From CAZRXG01 sp964603985 (GTDB taxonomy: Bacteria; Chloroflexota; Anaerolineae; Aggregatilineales; UBA3940), in contig CAZRXG010000001.1 in NCBI GenBank assembly GCA_964603985.1, positions 241,573-305,572 of the forward strand: a stretch of DNA of 64,000 nt, written 5' to 3'. Numbering within the stretch: position 1 is the stretch's first letter; each line of letters starts with the position of its first letter. The translations under genes were made by a program, and so were the position numbers. This document shows positions 35,203 to 42,715 of the stretch, one piece after another. The notes beneath the pieces are model-generated. The model did not search any database and was not told where the DNA came from. It saw only the letters and a program-made list of their open reading frames with translations.

Positions 35203-36265
35203 GCTCCGCCTCCGCTTCCGGTGCAGGTTGTTGTGTGCGGAATATCTGCTCAAAGTCGCTGAACAGCAGGGCGAACAGAACCAGCGTCCCCTGGATGATC
35301 CCACTCAGTGCCGAGTGAAGCTGCGTCCGCGACTGTACGATTGTCCCCCCGGTGAGCAGTGCCGAGAATAACAGGGCGATCAGCAGCGTCCACAGCGGGC
35401 GCATACTCGCCAGCAGCACGATCAGGATTGCCAGGAAGCCGATCCCGCCGGAGATGCTCTGCCGCAGGCTGTCGAACCAGCTCAGGACGCGCACCGCCCC
35501 GGCCAACCCGGCCAGCGCACCGCTGAACATCATCGCGCTGATCAACTCGCGCTCGCTGGAGACGCCCAACAGGAACGCCGACCGCAGGTTCTTGCCCAGC
35601 GCCTTGAGCTTGAGGCCCCAGAACGTGTCCCTCAGCATGAAGGCCACCACCCCAAACGCGATCAGCGCCAGGATCAGCGACAGCGGGCTGAAGCGTGATT
35701 TACCCAACAGGGGCAGCATTGCCTGGGCCGGGAACGGCTCCGTCCCCCGGAACGTGCCACCCTCCGGCGGCTGCCAGGGGCCGGAGATCAGGTAGTTGGT
35801 CGCGATGACCGCCAGGCTGTTGAGCGCCACCCCGCCGAAGATCTCGTGCACACCGCCGTGCACCTTGAGCACCGCCGCCAGCGCCGCCCACAGCGCGCCG
35901 GCCGCCATTGCCGCGACGACCTCGACCGCGATGATTACCCAGCCGGGAATGCCGGGGTTTAACGCCGCGATCTTAAGCGCCACCCAGCTTGCCCCGATCG
36001 CGCCCATGACCATCTGCCCCTCGACGCCGATGTTCCACAGACCCGCCGTGAAGGTCACCAGCAGCCCGATTGAGCAGAGCAGCAGCGGCACCCAGAAAGC
36101 CAGCGTGCTGAGCGTCCGGTCGGTTGTGCCAAAGGAGCCGTCGTACAATGCCGAATACGTGACGCGGGGGGAGGCTCCCACGATGAGCAGCAGGAGTGTC
36201 GTCACCAGCGCGGCTGCCAAAAGCGGCACAACCGGCCACACCGTGCGCGTGATGCGTTCTCTCAT
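35195..36265 (-). CDS. BMP-type nucleoside ABC transporter permease (NupP/YufP-like)
   Basis: This is the first permease subunit, 356 residues with about nine helices. FTAGLWNIGVEGQMVMGAIGA and GVHEIFGGVALNSLAVIATNYL are the conserved permease segments of the family. It overlaps the ATPase stop codon as ATGA and the next permease by 8 bases, so all three are translationally coupled. With the BMP lipoprotein it should import nucleosides or purine derivatives. Confidence 0.91.
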   Translation of the reverse strand: MRERITRTVWPVVPLLAAALVTTLLLLIVGASPRVTYSALYDGSFGTTDRTLSTLAFWVPLLLCSIGLLVTFTAGLWNIGVEGQMVMGAIGASWVALKIAALNPGIPGWVIIAVEVVAAMAAGALWAALAAVLKVHGGVHEIFGGVALNSLAVIATNYLISGPWQPPEGGTFRGTEPFPAQAMLPLLGKSRFSPLSLILALIAFGVVAFMLRDTFWGLKLKALGKNLRSAFLLGVSSERELISAMMFSGALAGLAGAVRVLSWFDSLRQSISGGIGFLAILIVLLASMRPLWTLLIALLFSALLTGGTIVQSRTQLHSALSGIIQGTLVLFALLFSDFEQIFRTQQPAPEAEAEHE

Positions 36266-37923
36266 GTTTCCTGCCCTCCGATCAGGTATCCCAGTTCTTC
36301 AACGCTTGTTTCGCTCGTCTCCACAACTTTTAGCATCTCACCGCCGGAGAACACCGCGATCCGGTCACTGCGCTCAAGCAGCTCGTCGAGGTCCGCCGAT
36401 ATGAAAATGATCGCCGTGCCTTCCTCACGCCGCCGCTGGAGCAGCTCCCATATCCAGTTCACCGAGGTCACATCCAGGCCGCGCGTGGGGTGCTCCAACA
36501 GCAGCAGGCGCAGTGGGCTGCTCAGCAGCGCGAACATCGCCCGTTGCTGGTTGCCCCCCGACAGTTGATCGACCAGCGTTCCGGGCTGCCCGATCACATT
36601 GTAGCGCTCGATGCGTTGCGCGATCTCGGCCTGCGACCGATCCCAGTCCACTGTGAGCGCGTGCACCGGCGAGGCCAGTGCCATGTGCTCGGTCAGCGAG
36701 AGACCCGCGATCAGCCCCTCTTCGAGCCTTCCCGCTGGAACGTACGCACCATCTCGTTCCTGGAATTCGTGGTAGGGTAAGCGACCTGTCCACCCGATCA
36801 GGATCGCGCCGAGCAGCCAGACTGCGCCCGCGATCAGCAGCGCAACCGTGATGCCACCCGCCAGCCCCAACCCTGTGATCTGGCCGCTCCACAGCCGGGT
36901 CAGCAGCCACACGATGCGCACGACCAGAAACGCAAGGCCCAGCCAGGGAACCCAGAAGAACGGTGAGCGCCTCCCTTCAAGCGGCTTCCCGTCGAGCAGA
37001 ACCCGTCCCTCGCGGACCGGCAGCAGACCGGCGCAAGCTTGCAGCAGCAGGCGCTGCCCGCTGCCCTCTAGACCGGCCAGTCCCAGCACCTCACCCTCAC
37101 GCAGTTCCAGGTTGATGTCCTCGACGTTCAGCCGGTAGGTTCTGATCGAGGCGTTTTCCACCCGCAGCGTGACGTTATCCTGCGTGAGTGCCACCCGCTC
37201 GCTGCGCGGTATCTCTTCGCCGAACATCATGCGCACCAGGTCGCCGGTCGGGCAGGGGATGGCCTTCGTCCCGATCAGCTTCCCCCGCCGCAGAACGGCA
37301 ACCTCGTCGCACAGTTCCTGCACCTCTTCCAGCTTGTGCGAGACAAAGACGATCGTCTTCTGTTCCTCGTGCGCCAACCGGCGCATCGTGTCGAACAGCA
37401 CTTCCTTCTGTTCGGCGCTGATGCCGGTCGTCGGCTCGTCCAGGATCAATAGGCCCGCGCCCAGAGCCAGCAGGCGCAACAGTTCCAACTGCTGGCGCTC
37501 GCCCAGCGTCAGCGTTTCCACGTATCCGCGCGGGTCGTCGATCTCAAACCCAAACTGGCTGCCATAAGTCCTGACATCGCTTTCGGCCTTGCTCAGATCC
37601 AGCGGCAGCCGGTCGTTATAGGCCAGCAGGTGGTTCTCGACCACACGCAGGGGAGGGAAATCAAGCGGATCCTGGTAAAGCATTCCGATGCCCTGTCGCA
37701 GCGCATCCGACGGTGAGGCAAACGCTACAGGTGTGCCATCCAGCGAGATCTGGCCGCTGTCGGGCGCCTGGTAGCCCGACAGGATCTTCATCAGGGTGCT
37801 CTTGCCTGCACCGTTCTCCCCCAGCAGGCCGTAGATGCGCCCTGGCGCAAACGTCAGGCTGATACCGTCGTTGGCACGCACTTCCCCGAAATATTTTTTG
37901 ATGTCCAGTAGCTCTACGCGCAT
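36262..37923 (-). CDS. Tandem ABC ATPase of nucleoside importer with membrane insertion
   Basis: This is the energising subunit of the BMP-type importer. Domain 1 has Walker A GLLGENGAGKSTLM, signature LTLGERQQ and Walker B LLILDEPTTG. Domain 2 has the usual degenerate Walker A (GLEGSGQR), an intact LSGGNQQR signature and LLLLEHPTRGLD. The odd part is an insertion of about 60 residues after GKPLEG in domain 2 (DNA 36774-36972), containing two strongly hydrophobic stretches predicted to cross the membrane, before the usual AYVPAGRLEEGLI segment resumes. Start: ATG 37923; a GTG at 37935 is possible. Confidence 0.9.
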   Translation of the reverse strand: MRVELLDIKKYFGEVRANDGISLTFAPGRIYGLLGENGAGKSTLMKILSGYQAPDSGQISLDGTPVAFASPSDALRQGIGMLYQDPLDFPPLRVVENHLLAYNDRLPLDLSKAESDVRTYGSQFGFEIDDPRGYVETLTLGERQQLELLRLLALGAGLLILDEPTTGISAEQKEVLFDTMRRLAHEEQKTIVFVSHKLEEVQELCDEVAVLRRGKLIGTKAIPCPTGDLVRMMFGEEIPRSERVALTQDNVTLRVENASIRTYRLNVEDINLELREGEVLGLAGLEGSGQRLLLQACAGLLPVREGRVLLDGKPLEGRRSPFFWVPWLGLAFLVVRIVWLLTRLWSGQITGLGLAGGITVALLIAGAVWLLGAILIGWTGRLPYHEFQERDGAYVPAGRLEEGLIAGLSLTEHMALASPVHALTVDWDRSQAEIAQRIERYNVIGQPGTLVDQLSGGNQQRAMFALLSSPLRLLLLEHPTRGLDVTSVNWIWELLQRRREEGTAIIFISADLDELLERSDRIAVFSGGEMLKVVETSETSVEELGYLIGGQET

Positions 37924-37972
37924 ATGGGCAACCACTCTCTACTTAGTGTGGAATATCCGGGATTGTAACATT

Positions 37973-38012
37973 GGTGAGGCACTGTCGTCTAAATCAGGAA
38001 CAGTGCCTCACC
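37973..38012. repeat. Perfect 13-bp inverted repeat in transporter operon
   Basis: GGTGAGGCACTGT (37973-37985) and ACAGTGCCTCACC (38000-38012) flank a 14-base loop between the substrate-binding protein gene and the ATPase gene. With the next hairpin it may protect or attenuate the mRNA so that binding protein exceeds the membrane subunits. Confidence 0.7.
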
Positions 38013-38030
38013 ACCTGTCTTGATGGGGAC

Positions 38031-38057
38031 AGAGAGCGGCTGTTACAGCCGCTCTCT
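38031..38057. terminator. Strong 12-bp hairpin after BMP lipoprotein gene
   Basis: AGAGAGCGGCTG (38031-38042), loop TTA, CAGCCGCTCTCT (38046-38057). It begins 28 bases past the BMP stop codon. No T-run follows on the minus strand, so partial termination or mRNA 3'-end stabilisation is more likely than complete termination. Confidence 0.6.
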
Positions 38058-38084
38058 GCTAGCTTGCACGTCGCATGCTGCCCG

Positions 38085-39419
38085 TTATTCGCTGGGGCCG
38101 ATCATGCCTTCCAGAAGCTGCGGCAGGTACCAGATCTCGTAGCCGGTTGCGACTTCGCCCTCGGCTATGTACTCTGTGCCGTCCTGGAGGTTGATCGGGC
38201 CGGTCCAGACGTTGATCTCACCGCTGGCCAGCTTGGCGATGAAGTCGTCCAGGTTGGCCTTCCACTCGGCGTCCAGCCCGGGGCCATCGACCCAGCCAAC
38301 ATTGGAGGTGTCCTTGTCGTTCAGGTTATCCCAGTTCGGGCCATTCCAGTCCCAGGATTGCTCCCAGGTGCCGTCCTGTACAGCCTTTGCGGTCGCCAGG
38401 TAGGCAGGCCCCCAGTTGAAGTACGGCACACCCAGGCAGATGTCGGGCGCTTCCTCGCACGCGCCTTCGTAGTCGTACGGGATGGCGAAGACGCGCTCAC
38501 CGGTATCGGCCCGTTGCCCGGCCACCACGATGGCCTCGGTGGTGTCGATACCGCTGATCACCACGTCCGCGCCGCCGTCGAAGAATTGGTTGGCGACCTC
38601 GGTGGGGTCGAGCGTCACGCCGGGGATGTTGAACCAGAAGCCGATCCAGGTGACCGTGAAGGTCAGGTCATCGGGGTTCTGGCCGCGGTAGTTCTCGTAG
38701 CAGTAACGTGCGCCCAGGTAGACCGAAGCGACCAGACGGCGGGTTTCGAAGTTGATCAGCGGGCCGAGATAAGCAATGTTGCCCGTTTCGGTCGCCAGTG
38801 CAGCCGCACAGCCGGCAATGGCTTTCATGTCTTCCATGCGGCCCATGATGTTGCCCTCGTTGGCGGGCGCTTCACCGGCGTTCTGGCCCTCGGCCCAGGC
38901 ATCGTCACCTGAGACGCTGATGAAGGTCACATCCGGATACTTCTCGGCAACGCCAACCGTGTCTTCCTCGAACTCGTCCGAGGTGGTGAAGACCAGCGTC
39001 GCGCCCTGGTCTACCATATCGTCGACCACACCCTCTAGCGTTGCCTCGGGCTTATCGGCCGGGTTCAGGCTCTCGAAGACGATCATGCGTGCGTTTTCGA
39101 TGTTCTCCTCGACGTATAAACCGGCCTCGTAGTGTGCCTGGCTCCAGCCATGGTCGTTCTTCGGGCCAACCAGGACGACACCGAACACAAACTCCTCAGG
39201 CGCGGCCTCTTCTTCGGGCATGGCCTCTTCTTCAGGCATGGCTTCTTCTTCAGGCATGGCCTCTTCTTCGGGCATAGCCTCTTCTTCGGCCGGCTCTTCG
39301 GGCATGGCCTCTTCTTCAACCGGTGCCGGGGTGGCGGCACCCCCGCAGCCAGCCAGCAGCATCACTGCCACCAGTGCAAGCGCACCTAAGCGTAAAAAAC
39401 GTCTCTGCAACATGGTCAT
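38085..39419 (-). CDS. BMP-family ABC transporter substrate-binding lipoprotein
   Basis: This 444-residue exported lipoprotein has a signal peptide ending LLAGCGG (lipid-modified Cys25), then a low-complexity Glu/Pro/Met linker (residues 35-76) and the BMP domain. VVLVGPKNDHGWSQAHYEAG, VFTTSDEFEEDTVGVAEKYPDV and GGADVVISGIDTTEAIVVAGQ are characteristic of the family that binds purine nucleosides (BmpA, PnrA, RnsB). The genes that follow are the ATPase and two permeases. AAGGAG precedes the ATG. The purine-degrading neighbours support a purine ligand. Confidence 0.91.
   Translation of the reverse strand: MTMLQRRFLRLGALALVAVMLLAGCGGAATPAPVEEEAMPEEPAEEEAMPEEEAMPEEEAMPEEEAMPEEEAAPEEFVFGVVLVGPKNDHGWSQAHYEAGLYVEENIENARMIVFESLNPADKPEATLEGVVDDMVDQGATLVFTTSDEFEEDTVGVAEKYPDVTFISVSGDDAWAEGQNAGEAPANEGNIMGRMEDMKAIAGCAAALATETGNIAYLGPLINFETRRLVASVYLGARYCYENYRGQNPDDLTFTVTWIGFWFNIPGVTLDPTEVANQFFDGGADVVISGIDTTEAIVVAGQRADTGERVFAIPYDYEGACEEAPDICLGVPYFNWGPAYLATAKAVQDGTWEQSWDWNGPNWDNLNDKDTSNVGWVDGPGLDAEWKANLDDFIAKLASGEINVWTGPINLQDGTEYIAEGEVATGYEIWYLPQLLEGMIGPSE
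39192..39317 (-). repeat. In-frame 18-base tandem repeats encoding MPEEEA
   Basis: Within the BMP gene, four adjacent 18-base units encode MPEEEA, flanked by imperfect copies (EEEAMPEEPA before, APEEF after). It forms the acidic linker between the lipid anchor and the binding domain and is likely length-variable by slippage. Confidence 0.85.
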
Positions 39420-39516
39420 GACTCTCCTTAACTCTTCTCCTCGTTACTGTCAATCGTTAGACGGTTACTTCAGGTTGATGGAGTGTTTTTTCGCTATGTT
39501 GCCTCCTTTCCTCTAC

Positions 39517-40461
39517 TCAGTCGGGCGTGATCCACGTCCCTGTTTCTCCGGCCAGCGCCCGTGCAATGTTCTCCGGGTTCGTGACCAGGGCCTCTTTGCC
39601 ACCTTGCTCCAGGAACGAGATCACTGCTTCTATTTTAGGCTTCATACTGCCCTCTGCAAAGTGATTTTCTTTCAGATACCGGCGTGCCTCGTCGATGGTC
39701 ATTCTGTCGAGCCACTGCTGGTTTGGCTTGTTGAAGTTGATGGCAACCTTCTCCACGCTCGTTGAGATCAGGAACAGGTCGGCCTTGATGCCTGTTGCCA
39801 GCAGCGATGTTGCCCGGTCTTTGTCGATCACGGCGTACGTGCCGCGCAATTCGCCCTTAGGGTTCTCGATCACGGGGATGCCACCGCCCCCGACCGCAAC
39901 CACGATGAAGCCCTGTGCGATTAAAGCGTTGATGGCGTCTAGCTCGATGATCTTGCGGGGAATGGGCGAGGCAACGACCCGCCGCAGCCCGCGCCCGGCA
40001 TCCTCGATCACGTTCCAACCCTCCCTCCGGAACTGCTGGGCCTTTTCCTCTGTCAGATACCCGCCAATCGGTTTGGTGGGATTCTGGAAGCCGGGGTCGT
40101 CGGCATCGACCAGCACCTGGGTCACCAGGGATGCCACCCGCTTGTCAAGCCTGCGCCGCCGGAACTCATTTTCCAGCGCCTGCTGGAGCATGTAGCCGAT
40201 TGATCCCTGCGTGTCTGCGCCGATGATGTCGAGGGGCACAGTGTGAACTTCGACCGCCGCTATTTCTGAGCGGCGCAGAATGAAGCCGACCTGCGGCCCG
40301 TTGCCATGAGTGACGACGACGTTCCATCCCTGCTCAACCATCTCTGCCAGGTGCGTACAGGTCTCGCGCACCGCGTCCCACTGGTGGGGCAGCTCAGGGT
40401 GGCCCCTGTCACGGATCAGCGAGTTGCCGCCAATGGCGACCGCTGCCAGATTACCGCCCAT
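39517..40461 (-). CDS. arcC: Carbamate kinase
   Basis: This 314-residue amino-acid kinase family member makes ATP from carbamoyl phosphate and ADP, releasing carbamate. AIGGNSLI, VVTHGNGPQVGFI, VDADDPGFQNPTKPIG, VAVGGGGIPV and DKDRATSLLATGIKAD are diagnostic. No arginine deiminase gene is present; instead two carbamoyltransferases lie upstream, consistent with energy recovery from a ureido compound formed during purine breakdown, as proposed for the yqeA/arcC gene in related clusters. Confidence 0.94.
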   Translation of the reverse strand: MGGNLAAVAIGGNSLIRDRGHPELPHQWDAVRETCTHLAEMVEQGWNVVVTHGNGPQVGFILRRSEIAAVEVHTVPLDIIGADTQGSIGYMLQQALENEFRRRRLDKRVASLVTQVLVDADDPGFQNPTKPIGGYLTEEKAQQFRREGWNVIEDAGRGLRRVVASPIPRKIIELDAINALIAQGFIVVAVGGGGIPVIENPKGELRGTYAVIDKDRATSLLATGIKADLFLISTSVEKVAINFNKPNQQWLDRMTIDEARRYLKENHFAEGSMKPKIEAVISFLEQGGKEALVTNPENIARALAGETGTWITPD

Positions 40462-40566
40462 GATTTAACCTCTCGTCTTTAGCCTCCGGCTGTTCCAACA
40501 AGCCAGGAGATCCTATCAATCTACCCGCCGTCGTTGTGCTGACGGCTGATCTCTGAGAGCTTCTTC

Positions 40567-41547
40567 TCACCGCATGGTCAGCGCCATGACCGCCTTCTGC
40601 GCGTGCATGCGGTTTTCGGCCTCGTCCCACGTGACGCTGTGCGGCCCGTCAATCACGCTGTTGGCGACCTCGATCCCCCGGTCGGCGGGCAGACAGTGCA
40701 TGTAGATGATGTCTTCCTTGCCCAGCGCCATGTGGCGATCATCCGCGATCCAGTCGGAGTACTGCTCGCCGATTTCCGCCGACTCGTCCAGGTCGGTGGT
40801 GGTCAGCATGCATCCCCAGCTCTTGGGATAGACGATGTCCGCGTCGCGGAAGGCCTCGTCCATGTCCTCGACAACCTCGATACTCCCCCCGGAGCGGCGG
40901 GCGTTCTCACGCGCCTGCTCGACGAGATCGGGCACCAGTTTGAACTCCGGCGGGCGCGCCAGCGTGAGGTTCATTCCAAAGCGCGACATCAGCAGTAACA
41001 GCGATATGGGCACCGACATCGGCTTCTGGTAGCTCTGGGCGTAGGCCCAACTGACGCCCATCTTCAGGCCGCGCAGGTCACGCCCCTTCTTCTCGATGAT
41101 GGTCATCAGGTCGGCCAGAACCTGGAAGGGATGGTAAAGCTCGCACTGCATGTTGAGCACCGGTACCCGGCAGGCCGCGGCCACTTCGCGGATGTACTGG
41201 TTACCGAAGTCCCAGTCGCAGTGCCGGATCGCCAACCCATCGCTGTAGCGCCCCAGGATCTCGCCCATCTCCTTGGCGGTGTCACCGTGCGCGGCCTGAG
41301 TGGTGCGGCTGTCCATGAACATCGCATGGCCGCCAAGCTGAGCCATGCCTGCCTCAAAGCTGGCCCGCGTCCGCGTGCTGGTGAAGAAAAACAGCATCGT
41401 CAGGACCCTGTCGCGCAGCAGTGCGTGCGGCTCGCCCAGCGCCCGTTTGCGCTTCAGGTCGAAGCCCACGTCCATCACGGTCTCGATTTCTTCTCTGGTC
41501 CACTCCTGGGTCGTGATCATGTCACGCCCGCGCAGATCGGTCTGCAT
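40567..41547 (-). CDS. Knotted carbamoyltransferase (YgeW-like)
   Basis: This 326-residue member of the aspartate/ornithine carbamoyltransferase superfamily has the carbamoyl-phosphate motif STRTR (57-61), HPFQVLAD (139-146) and MHCLPADRG. The VSWAYAQSYQKPMSVP segment (165-180) matches the proline-bearing loop that forms the trefoil knot in acetylornithine and succinylornithine carbamoyltransferases and YgeW. Classic ornithine enzymes lack it. It is shorter than E. coli YgeW (about 396). The substrate is unproven; a ureido product of purine degradation, cleaved to carbamoyl phosphate, is the best contextual guess. Confidence 0.85.
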   Translation of the reverse strand: MQTDLRGRDMITTQEWTREEIETVMDVGFDLKRKRALGEPHALLRDRVLTMLFFFTSTRTRASFEAGMAQLGGHAMFMDSRTTQAAHGDTAKEMGEILGRYSDGLAIRHCDWDFGNQYIREVAAACRVPVLNMQCELYHPFQVLADLMTIIEKKGRDLRGLKMGVSWAYAQSYQKPMSVPISLLLLMSRFGMNLTLARPPEFKLVPDLVEQARENARRSGGSIEVVEDMDEAFRDADIVYPKSWGCMLTTTDLDESAEIGEQYSDWIADDRHMALGKEDIIYMHCLPADRGIEVANSVIDGPHSVTWDEAENRMHAQKAVMALTMR

Positions 41548-41676
41548 ATAGTCTCTCCGTTGACAGGATCAGGTTAGGTGCGTTTTCTGGTTGGGGCCGG
41601 GGATCGCCGGATTACAGCCGAGTCCTCGCCTGTCCCCGCGGCACACCAACATGGAACACACCCAGCCGCAAAGTCG

Positions 41677-42633
41677 TTACTCAACCGCCCCCAGGATCAG
41701 CGCCAGCAGCGCCATGCGCATCAGCACGCCGTTGTAGGCCTCGACCCAGTAGCGCTGGTGGCGAGTCGCGTCGACATCGGGCAAAAGCTCGTCCATGCGC
41801 GGCAGCGAGTGCAGCACGATGGCATCAGGCTTCGCCTTTTCAAAGAGCAGCTTCTTGGTGACCTGGTAGTTGGACGGCGTCAGCCCCTCGTCGCCGGTGC
41901 GCTCGTCGCGTGACTTGGTGTAGTCCGGCTGCACAACCGGTTCCATGTAGATCACGTCCGCCTCGCCGATCACCTGCTCGATGTGCTCCGTGCGCTCGAA
42001 GCAGAAGCCCATATCTACCACTTCCTCCTCGAACTCCGGCAGGAAGTACATCTCGTCGGGCGAGATGACGTAGGCTTGGTGCTCAAACTTGCTCAATGCA
42101 TAGCTGATGCTGTGCATCGTCCGCATACGCATATCACCGATCAGGACCCAGGTCAGCCCGTCCAGGTGCTTGCCCCGTTCTCGCCAGATGGTGAACATAT
42201 CGGTCAGCACCTGCGTCGGATGCTCGCCCCAGCCATCGCCGCAGTTGATCACCGGGATGCTGGCGTGCAGGGCCGCCTCGTGCGGCGCGCCCTGCCGGAA
42301 GTGGCGCATCGCGAGCACGTCGCCGTAGTATTCGAGCATCTTGACCGTGTCCTGGATGCTCTCCTGGTAGAAGTCGCCCGCGCGCGTCATCTTCACGTCA
42401 GAGAAGCCGGTGACGTGTCCACCCAGCCGGTGCATCGCGGCTTCGGTTGCCAGACGGGTGCGGGTGCTGGGCTGGTAGAAGGCAACCACCAGCGTCTTTT
42501 CTTTCAGCAGGTCGCCGTTCTTGCGATCCCGCGCGTGAGGCTCCAGCCGCTCGGCAATCTCGAAGCAGCGGAAATACTCGTGACGCTCGAAGTCTTTCAG
42601 CGAAAGGATGTCACGTCCTGCGAAGCTGCGCAT
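41677..42633 (-). CDS. Aspartate carbamoyltransferase-like protein
   Basis: This 318-residue carbamoyltransferase has PSTRTRLATEAAMHRLGG, the CGDGWGEHPTQVLTDMFTI region, GDMRMRTMHS (with the Arg of the substrate site) and LHSLPRMDEL, close to ATCase HPLPR. These fit PyrB-type enzymes, but there is no pyrimidine operon here: neighbours are adenine deaminase, the knotted carbamoyltransferase and carbamate kinase. It may be the housekeeping ATCase or a recruited catabolic carbamoyltransferase. Confidence 0.82.
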   Translation of the reverse strand: MRSFAGRDILSLKDFERHEYFRCFEIAERLEPHARDRKNGDLLKEKTLVVAFYQPSTRTRLATEAAMHRLGGHVTGFSDVKMTRAGDFYQESIQDTVKMLEYYGDVLAMRHFRQGAPHEAALHASIPVINCGDGWGEHPTQVLTDMFTIWRERGKHLDGLTWVLIGDMRMRTMHSISYALSKFEHQAYVISPDEMYFLPEFEEEVVDMGFCFERTEHIEQVIGEADVIYMEPVVQPDYTKSRDERTGDEGLTPSNYQVTKKLLFEKAKPDAIVLHSLPRMDELLPDVDATRHQRYWVEAYNGVLMRMALLALILGAVE

Positions 42634-42715
42634 TGTTCCATATCTCCTCTGAAAAGTGTTTTTTGCTTGGGTTGAATATCAGAAGCGTGGCCGTACCCAT
42701 TGAACGGCCTGAATT

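Noticed and set aside
39192..39317. Possible CRISPR-like array
   Set aside because: The repeats are adjacent 18-base coding units without spacers, in frame inside the BMP gene.
38085..39419. Sugar-binding protein assignment for the lipoprotein
   Set aside because: The motifs are of the BMP/PnrA family, and the two permeases are of the nucleoside-importer type.
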